Shown: positions 4,812 to 9,530 of the stretch, one piece after another
How the letters are laid out: each line of letters starts with the position of its first letter
How positions within the stretch are numbered: the stretch's first letter is position 1
NCBI GenBank assembly: GCA_021848555.1
Contig: JAJZUN010000080.1
Coordinates: forward strand, 1-9,530
Source of the DNA: Pseudomonadota bacterium
GTDB lineage: Bacteria; Pseudomonadota; Gammaproteobacteria; Burkholderiales; SG8-39
DNA: 9,530 nt
Direction: 5' to 3'
Notes under the pieces: model-generated
What the model saw: the letters and a program-made list of their open reading frames with translations, nothing else
The model's database searches: none
What the model was told of the DNA's origin: nothing
Translations under genes and position numbers: made by a program

Positions 4812-7800
4812 ATGGAGGACAGGACGGATTCGTTTGGCTACTGGTTGCGGCGGCGGCGTAAAGCGCTGGATCTCACCCAGGAGGCGCTTGCCCGACGGGT
4901 CTGCTGCTCGGGTTTCACAATCAGAAAAATCGAGGCCGACGAGCGCCGCCCCTCGCGGCGGCTCGCTGAACGGCTCACCGCGTCGCTCGCCATCCCCGAG
5001 GAGGAGCGGCGCGATTTCCTCGACGCGGCACGCGCGCTCCACACCACGAACCGTCTTCAACTGGACCCGACGCCAGCCGGCACCGACGCGCGCGCCACTA
5101 GGCCCACCGCAGCGATCCGTTCCCCTCTCCAATCCGCCACTGGCACTGCGAGCGATGCCACACCCTTCGTCGGCCGAGGTAACGAGTACGGCCTGCTCAT
5201 CGGACTCGTCGCGCGGCTCACCGCCGGCACCGGCTATACCATCCTGATCGAAGGCGAGCCGGGGATCGGCAAGAGCCGGTTGCTGCGCGAGGTTGCGCGC
5301 TACGCCCGGGCCCAGGACTTGCCGACGCTGGCGACGAACTGCTACGAGATCGAGCGCGCGATGCCGTACCAGCCCGTCATCGACCTCGTCACGCGCGCGC
5401 TCGACCGCGTACCGGCCGCGGCGTTGCACAGCTTGCCGCCCGTGTCGCTCGCCGAGCTCGCCGCCCTGGTCCCCGAGGTCGGCGAGCGTTGTCCGAACCT
5501 GCCGTGGCTGTCGAACGATTTTCCAGAGGCGCGACAGGCGCGCCTGACCCGTGCAGTGGACCAACTCCTCGACGCATCGCGCGGCGGCCGTCCGGCCATT
5601 CTCATGGTGGACGACATCCAGTGGGCCGACGACGCCAGTGCGCAAGTGCTGCATTATCTTGCCCGCCACGCCGCCCAGCGCCCGGTGCTGACGATCTACG
5701 CCTATCGCGACGAGGAAGTTGACAGCGATGAGCGGCTCGCACAGCGGGTCGAGAGCTTGCGCCGCGACACCGATGCGCGCCGGATGCCACTCGCCCGACT
5801 GGGTTTTGCGGACACCGAGACACTTGTAGCGGCGCTCGCCGATGCGAACCTCGGGGCACCCGGCTTGGCCGAGCGCCTGCATCGCGAAACCGAAGGCAAC
5901 CCGTTCTTCCTGGTCTCGATCCTGCAGGCGCTGAGCGAGGGAGAGACGCAACTGGAACCGCGCCCGAGCGGCGCACCGGGGTTGCTCCCTGATGCCTTGC
6001 GTGCTGCCGTGCGCGTGCGTCTCGCGCACGTGCCCAAAGCGATGCGGCCAATGCTCGAAACCGCCGCGGTCCTCGGCCGGCGCTTCGACTTCGACACCCT
6101 TCTCGACGTGACAGGCGAGCCCGAGGTGTCGCTGCTTGACGCGCTGGAGATGTTTGTCAAGCGCCGCTTGCTGCACGAGGAACCCGAGGGCGGCGTATAC
6201 GACTTCAGCCATGACAAGCTTCGCGAGGTGGTTTATCGTGACATCGGCGGGGCGCGGCGCAGACTGCTGCATCAGTCGGTGGCTGAGAGCCTGGAACGCC
6301 GCAACGAATACGCAACGCACGAACGCGACGCCCAGCTGGCGGAGCACTACGAGCGCGCGCACGTCTGGTCGAAGGCGCTCCACTACCTGGTCCTCGCCGG
6401 ACAACATTCGCAGACGCTGTTCGCGATGCGCGATGCCTTGCACTGGCTGGATCGCGCGGTCGCGCTGTCCGAGTCGCACCCGGAGTCACTGGACGAGCGG
6501 CAACGCCTCGCGATCTACAAGCGGCGCGGGGAGGCACGCGCACAGGCCGGACAGACGCAAGGCGCGGTCGCCGACATTCGCCTCGTCATCGCCACGTTGC
6601 GCGCTGGCGGCGAACGCGAAAAGACGCGCGACGCGCTGATCCATCTGGGCATGGCCTATCGGCGCGCCGATCAATATGAAGAGGCGACCGCCTGCCTCAA
6701 CGAAGCGCTGGCGGAATCCCTTGCCATGAGCGACGAGCGCCACGCCGCCGATACCCTCTATCACCTGGGGACGGTCGCGTGGAGCACCGGGCAGAACGAT
6801 CAGGCGATTCGATTTCACCAACAGGCGGTCGAAATCTGTGAGCGCACCGCTTGCACCGATCTGGTCGCGGTGCAGGCCTGGCACGGCCGCGGCGAGGCGC
6901 ACTTTGCGAACGCGGAGCCCGCAGCGGCCATCGTGTGCTACACGCGCTCGATCGAACTGGCCCGCCGCATAGGCGACAAGAGCTACGAGTCCGAGAACCT
7001 GATGATGGTCGGGCACGCCTGTCTCGGCACCAAGGGGCTCGGCGACTACCCGCGCGCTATGGCAAACTTCGAGGCGGCGCTCGACATCGCGCGTGCCGCG
7101 GACTTGCAGTGGCATTTTGGACCCACGCTGCTCGGGCTCGACCATGCCCGGGCGTGCACGGGCAGCTACGGCGAGGCCTGGGCCGGCATGCAAAAGACCC
7201 TGCACTGGCTTGAGAGTCTCAGGCAGGTGCGCTATCAGTTCATCGCCTACGATTGCATCGGCCACCTCCTGCTTGACCTCGGCTTGAATGAGCTGGCGGT
7301 TGAACAACTGGAACGCGGATTCGCGCTCGGGCGCGACGCCGGCATCCTGTACTGGCGCGCCGCGATCGAAACACACCTTGCCGTCGCGCGGTCGCGGCTC
7401 GGGCAGAAGAACGTCGCGCCGCCGCTACAGGCCGCGCTCGAACAAACGCGCTGCACTGCGGAGCGTTACATGATGGTCCGGTGTCTCGACGGATTGGCGG
7501 AGATTGCGCTCGCGGCGGGCGACACGCGCCGCTGCCGAGTGTACGGGGACGAACTGCTCGCGATCGCCGAGCCGAACGGCCTGCGCGAACTCGAGGCGGT
7601 CGCGCGACGCTGGCGCGGCGAGGCTTTGCTGGCAGAGAAGAGTTATGTAGAGGCGCAGGCCGACCTGTTCCGCGCCGCGGCGCTGGCGGAGGCTATCGGT
7701 CGCGTGCGCCTGCAGATGGATGTGGAGACCGCGCTGGCACGTCTATTTAGGTCGCAGGGTCAGAACGACGCCGCGCAGCGCCACGGCGCCACGGCGCGCA

Positions 7801-7868
7801 TAATTGCGGAGGCCATCGGGAAGAGCTTGGAGTCCTCCGGGCTCGAGGCCCGGCTCCGCATGACCTGA
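4812..7868 (+). CDS. XRE-HTH / AAA ATPase / TPR protein (STAND-type transcriptional regulator)
   Basis: A 1018-residue cytoplasmic protein with three parts. Residues ~9-65 are an XRE-type helix-turn-helix beginning YWLRRRRKALDLTQEALARR, with IRKIEADERRPS (37-48) as the recognition region. After a low-complexity Thr/Ala/Pro linker (~80-116) comes an AAA_16/STAND NTPase: PFVGR (118-122), Walker A GEPGIGKS (148-155), Walker B ILMVDDIQWADD (263-274), the EGNPFFL motif (361-367) and FSHDKLREVVY (465-475). Residues ~520-1010 are helical repeats of TPR type. Such proteins are signal-gated switches: the TPR part senses a ligand or protein, the NTPase changes state, and the HTH binds DNA. The signal is unknown. 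The RBS is weak (AGGGA about 15 nt upstream), but the start fits the family N-terminus. Similar 'YWLRRRRKALDLTQ' regulators are, as I recall, common in Chloroflexota and Actinomycetota, so horizontal origin is possible. Confidence 0.9.
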   Translation: MEDRTDSFGYWLRRRRKALDLTQEALARRVCCSGFTIRKIEADERRPSRRLAERLTASLAIPEEERRDFLDAARALHTTNRLQLDPTPAGTDARATRPTAAIRSPLQSATGTASDATPFVGRGNEYGLLIGLVARLTAGTGYTILIEGEPGIGKSRLLREVARYARAQDLPTLATNCYEIERAMPYQPVIDLVTRALDRVPAAALHSLPPVSLAELAALVPEVGERCPNLPWLSNDFPEARQARLTRAVDQLLDASRGGRPAILMVDDIQWADDASAQVLHYLARHAAQRPVLTIYAYRDEEVDSDERLAQRVESLRRDTDARRMPLARLGFADTETLVAALADANLGAPGLAERLHRETEGNPFFLVSILQALSEGETQLEPRPSGAPGLLPDALRAAVRVRLAHVPKAMRPMLETAAVLGRRFDFDTLLDVTGEPEVSLLDALEMFVKRRLLHEEPEGGVYDFSHDKLREVVYRDIGGARRRLLHQSVAESLERRNEYATHERDAQLAEHYERAHVWSKALHYLVLAGQHSQTLFAMRDALHWLDRAVALSESHPESLDERQRLAIYKRRGEARAQAGQTQGAVADIRLVIATLRAGGEREKTRDALIHLGMAYRRADQYEEATACLNEALAESLAMSDERHAADTLYHLGTVAWSTGQNDQAIRFHQQAVEICERTACTDLVAVQAWHGRGEAHFANAEPAAAIVCYTRSIELARRIGDKSYESENLMMVGHACLGTKGLGDYPRAMANFEAALDIARAADLQWHFGPTLLGLDHARACTGSYGEAWAGMQKTLHWLESLRQVRYQFIAYDCIGHLLLDLGLNELAVEQLERGFALGRDAGILYWRAAIETHLAVARSRLGQKNVAPPLQAALEQTRCTAERYMMVRCLDGLAEIALAAGDTRRCRVYGDELLAIAEPNGLRELEAVARRWRGEALLAEKSYVEAQADLFRAAALAEAIGRVRLQMDVETALARLFRSQGQNDAAQRHGATARIIAEAIGKSLESSGLEARLRMT

Positions 7869-7951
7869 CAGCTGGTGTCTCTGTGTTGCTGATTCTCATC
7901 GGCCTTTTGGGTGCTCGGTTTCTATATTACGTTATGAAAAAGGAGACCGGT

Positions 7952-8038
7952 ATGACGGAAATGAAGCAGATGACTGGACGCCGAGTGTTAGCTGCCCGCT
8001 TGCGCTACCTGAACAGACGATCGGCGAGCGGGCCATGA
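7952..8038 (+). CDS. Possible 28-residue basic peptide
   Basis: ATG at 7952 is preceded by AAGGAG with good spacing, and a TATATT box (7923-7928) lies 23 nt upstream as a possible -10 element, without a clear -35. The product, MTEMKQMTGRRVLAARLRYLNRRSASGP, is strongly basic and partly helical. An in-frame ATG at 7934 would give 34 residues but includes the RBS. I do not recognise it. It may be a true small protein, a leader peptide or the remains of a longer gene. Confidence 0.25.
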   Translation: MTEMKQMTGRRVLAARLRYLNRRSASGP

Positions 8039-8057
8039 CTGGCCGCTTGGGGTCGAC

Positions 8058-8110
8058 ACCTGCCCGATGGGCCGCAAGGGCTAAACGGCAGGTATGAGGC
8101 GGCTCCTGCC
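8058..8110. repeat. Alternative hairpins with ACCTGCC / GGCAGGT arms
   Basis: GGCAGGT (8087-8093) can pair with ACCTGCC (8058-8064), and its first six bases can instead pair with CCTGCC (8105-8110). A nested GCCC/GGGC pair lies inside the first option. Mutually exclusive stems are seen in attenuators, but no T-tract or downstream gene on this strand supports that role. Confidence 0.3.
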
Positions 8111-8286
8111 TGCGGTCAACAATAAAGCAGACCCTCGGCCTCCCGGCTGGATGTCGGGTGCCATAAATCGCCCACCCTATGAGCTATGATGAAGCGCGTG
8201 AATTGGAACGCGAAGTCGTGCTAGTTTTTCCGAGGCCACATATGTTTGGGGCTGGCTTGACTGGCGTCACTATTGCTCTTCCACCG

Positions 8287-8301
8287 TTGTTTACGACTTT
8301 A
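8287..8301 (+). repeat. 15-bp direct repeat, copy 1 (TTGTTTACGACTTTA)
   Basis: This is the first of three identical 15-bp copies. It is followed after 39 bp by copy 2. Confidence 0.85.
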
Positions 8302-8340
8302 TTGTCGGAGGTGCGGCCTAACCAAGGCAAAAAATCGGTT

Positions 8341-8355
8341 TTGTTTACGACTTTA
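8341..8355 (+). repeat. 15-bp direct repeat, copy 2 (TTGTTTACGACTTTA)
   Basis: Identical to copies 1 and 3. It starts 54 bp after the start of copy 1. Flanking bases differ, so the repeat unit is really about 15 bp. Confidence 0.85.
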
Positions 8356-8408
8356 GACGAAACAAGCCTCCAAACAGGTCCTTCGAGATGCGCACCAATG
8401 CTAGGGGC

Positions 8409-8423
8409 TTGTTTACGACTTTA
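8409..8423 (+). repeat. 15-bp direct repeat, copy 3 (TTGTTTACGACTTTA)
   Basis: Identical to the other two copies. It starts 68 bp after the start of copy 2, so spacing is irregular and unlike CRISPR. Confidence 0.85.
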
Positions 8424-8457
8424 ATAGCAAGGAACAGGGGATTTGCTCCGAGCCGTC

Positions 8458-8470
8458 AAAGGCGTAAACA
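8458..8470 (-). repeat. Inverted near-copy of the 15-bp repeat
   Basis: On the minus strand this reads TGTTTACGCCTTT, matching 12 of 13 bases of the repeat core. It lies 34 bp after copy 3 and faces it, so copy 3 and this element could be inverted ends of a short unit. Confidence 0.55.
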
Positions 8471-8487
8471 GATTACCCTAAATTCCT

Positions 8488-8511
8488 CACCACGAAGACA
8501 CAAAAACACGG
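8488..8511. repeat. Fragment of a CACCACGAAGACAC-type intergenic repeat
   Basis: The stretch begins CACCACGAAGACAC and continues with A-rich CAC units at 8-9-bp spacing. It resembles the widespread 'CACCACGAAGACACGAAG' intergenic sequence found in many bacterial genomes, whose role is unclear. Only a short, degraded piece is present here. Confidence 0.4.
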
Positions 8512-8644
8512 AAAAATACGATAAATCATTAGGTTGCAATCACTTAACCACTCAACCTTCGCCCAGACCAACCGTGGAAACGAAGCACTTTCTCGTTCAG
8601 AAGTGCCCAATATTCCTCAAAGGCCGGAGGCCTCCTTCGGCTGG

Positions 8645-9529
8645 CTAGGGCTGGGGGCCTTCGATCGGGCGGCCGCGGTAGGGATAATTCTTCAGGCGAG
8701 TGTCCGAGCGTTGGTGCGGGTTTGCGACGGCCTTGCCGGGGTCGATCCAGTCTGCCCATTTGAAGTCCTTGATGACCTTGGCCTGGTAGCTCTCCTCCAG
8801 CGGGTGCTCAAGGATATCGTTGACGTGCACCCATTGCTGGTAGCGCATGAGGTCGACCTGGTAGGGCGTCGGGTTGCCGCCGGCCTTCTTCACCACCGCC
8901 TTCAGCGCCTCCACGTCCTTCATCGTGATTTTCGGCAGCCAGGTGATCTTGCCCGGCAGCATCACCGGCTCGCCGGGAATGTTGTTGATGCCTTCCTTCC
9001 AGGTCGCCAGCACTGCCACCTTGGTATCGTCCCGGTAGAGCAGGATGGCGTGGCTGTAGCGCTTGTCCTTGAAGAAACCGAGGTTGCCGTATTGCAGGCG
9101 CGCGCCGGTCAGGTAGGCCACCGCATCCGACCAGCAGGGCGAGTCGCCGGTGATGCCCCACAGCACGCTGCGGTCGATGATGCCGTCGGGAAACAGGATC
9201 TTGAATGCTACCCAGGCCGCGTTGGCGGCGTGTGTCGTGCCCTCGCAGTCGTGGCCGTGAAAACGCACCAGGTCTTTCAGCGTGACCGGATAGGTGTAGT
9301 GGTAGTAGCGGCCCTGCGTGCCCCGCGTGGCCAGCATCTCGAATACCGGTGCGTACGGCTTGGCGACCATGGCGGCATACCAGGTGGGGTTGCGGTCGGG
9401 GGCTTCCACGCCGGTCTCGATGAAGATCGTCTCGCCTTGCTTGTAGGTGGGGGGTGCGGCGACGACGCTGTTGGCCAGAAGCAAGGCCAGCCCGCCGGCT
9501 GCCAGGATCCTCGGAAGGAATTTGCGCAC
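8645..9529 (-). CDS. Exported FmdE-like (formylmethanofuran dehydrogenase subunit E family) protein; start at or beyond the window edge
   Basis: 294 codons are visible from a GTG at 9529. Because the window ends at 9530, the real start could be further right. The N-terminus looks like a Sec signal peptide: RK, then the hydrophobic run ILAAGGLALLLANSVV, with likely cleavage after VAA (23-25). The mature part has the FmdE hallmark FHGHDCEG (90-97), a second cysteine C132 in GDSPCWSDAVAYLTGA, and YGNLGFFKDKRYSH (147-160), as in the family's 'TGxTxGxGNLxxxDxGK' region. H91, H93, C95 and C132 are candidate metal ligands. FmdE domains belong to molybdenum/tungsten formylmethanofuran dehydrogenases of methanogens, but many bacterial members are exported and of unknown role; no other Fmd/Fwd subunit is nearby. 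The ~90 C-terminal residues (PYQVDLMRYQQWVHVNDILE onward) lie outside the core domain. No clear terminator follows the TAG stop. Confidence 0.82.
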   Translation of the reverse strand: MRKFLPRILAAGGLALLLANSVVAAPPTYKQGETIFIETGVEAPDRNPTWYAAMVAKPYAPVFEMLATRGTQGRYYHYTYPVTLKDLVRFHGHDCEGTTHAANAAWVAFKILFPDGIIDRSVLWGITGDSPCWSDAVAYLTGARLQYGNLGFFKDKRYSHAILLYRDDTKVAVLATWKEGINNIPGEPVMLPGKITWLPKITMKDVEALKAVVKKAGGNPTPYQVDLMRYQQWVHVNDILEHPLEESYQAKVIKDFKWADWIDPGKAVANPHQRSDTRLKNYPYRGRPIEGPQP

Positions 9530-9530
9530 G

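Larger units (their letters stand above)
7869..8644. other. 776-bp intergenic region with repeats and no convincing gene
   Basis: The stretch between the regulator stop and the FmdE-like stop is visibly less GC-rich than its neighbours. It holds a 28- or 34-codon ORF with a good RBS, hairpins at 8058-8110 and 8156-8177, three exact 15-bp direct repeats plus an inverted near-copy (8287-8470), a CACCACGAAGACAC-type fragment (8488-8511) and a small hairpin GCACTT/AAGTGC (8585-8606). No T-tract terminator follows either flanking gene. The mix suggests a decayed or mobile-element-derived spacer. Confidence 0.6.

Noticed and set aside
4803..6479. 558-codon open frame on the minus strand opposite the STAND gene
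   Set aside because: It lies antisense to a protein with clear HTH and Walker motifs. Its product is rich in Arg, Ala and Gly and has no recognisable domain, as expected of a frame opened by high GC.
6486..7376. 296-codon open frame on the minus strand opposite the TPR region
   Set aside because: It is antisense to conserved TPR-type helices and has no recognisable motif.
8287..8423. CRISPR array
   Set aside because: Repeats are only 15 bp, there are three, spacers are irregular (39 and 53 bp) and no cas gene is nearby.
8179..8424. 81-codon open frame over the 15-bp repeats
   Set aside because: The repeated LFTTL segments are only the translated DNA repeat, there is no good RBS, and the third repeat copy is in another frame.
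8585..8641. Hairpin GCACTT/AAGTGC and palindrome GGAGGCCTCC as terminator of the FmdE-like gene
   Set aside because: Both are real sequence symmetries, but neither is followed by a T-tract, so termination cannot be claimed.

Overview
The window is GC-rich, densely coded DNA typical of a Pseudomonadota chromosome. A betaproteobacterium is my best guess: strong AAGGAG-type ribosome binding sites, a lineage II (short) chlorite dismutase and a cysteine synthase-glutaredoxin fusion all fit, but nothing here fixes the species. No rRNA, tRNA, transposase, integrase or CRISPR array is visible.

Layout. Positions 1-246 (+) hold the 3' end of a gene that enters from the left, probably a PLP-dependent decarboxylase-type enzyme. 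It converges on a run of six minus-strand genes. In transcription order (right to left) these are a class I SAM methyltransferase (4582-3749), a small cupin (3647-3261), a four-helix membrane protein (3168-2779), a 75-residue HMA-like protein without its metal-binding cysteines (2727-2500), a chlorite dismutase with both key active-site residues (2433-1867), and a cysteine synthase fused to a glutaredoxin (1803-316). Gaps are 51-101 bp and most genes have a good Shine-Dalgarno sequence. A perfect 11-bp hairpin lies between the last two genes. Divergent from the methyltransferase is a 1018-residue XRE-HTH/AAA/TPR protein of the STAND regulator type (4812-7868, +). The 229-bp divergent gap carries GCGGGAC repeats that may be an operator.

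Positions 7869-8644 are a 776-bp, lower-GC stretch without a convincing gene. It holds one tiny ORF with a good RBS, several small inverted repeats, three exact copies of a 15-bp repeat (TTGTTTACGACTTTA) plus a near-match in inverted orientation, and a fragment resembling the widespread CACCACGAAGACAC intergenic repeat. The right end (8645-9529, -) encodes an exported FmdE-like protein whose start lies at or beyond the window edge.

How the genes may work together. This is inference: the dismutase removes chlorite, the CysK-Grx fusion could supply cysteine and reduce disulfides, and the cupin, HMA-like and membrane proteins are unassigned accessories. Together they look like a small oxidant or reactive-chlorine defence cluster, not a respiratory (per)chlorate island, because no reductase subunits are present. 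The STAND protein could sense a signal and control the divergent methyltransferase and possibly the genes downstream of it.
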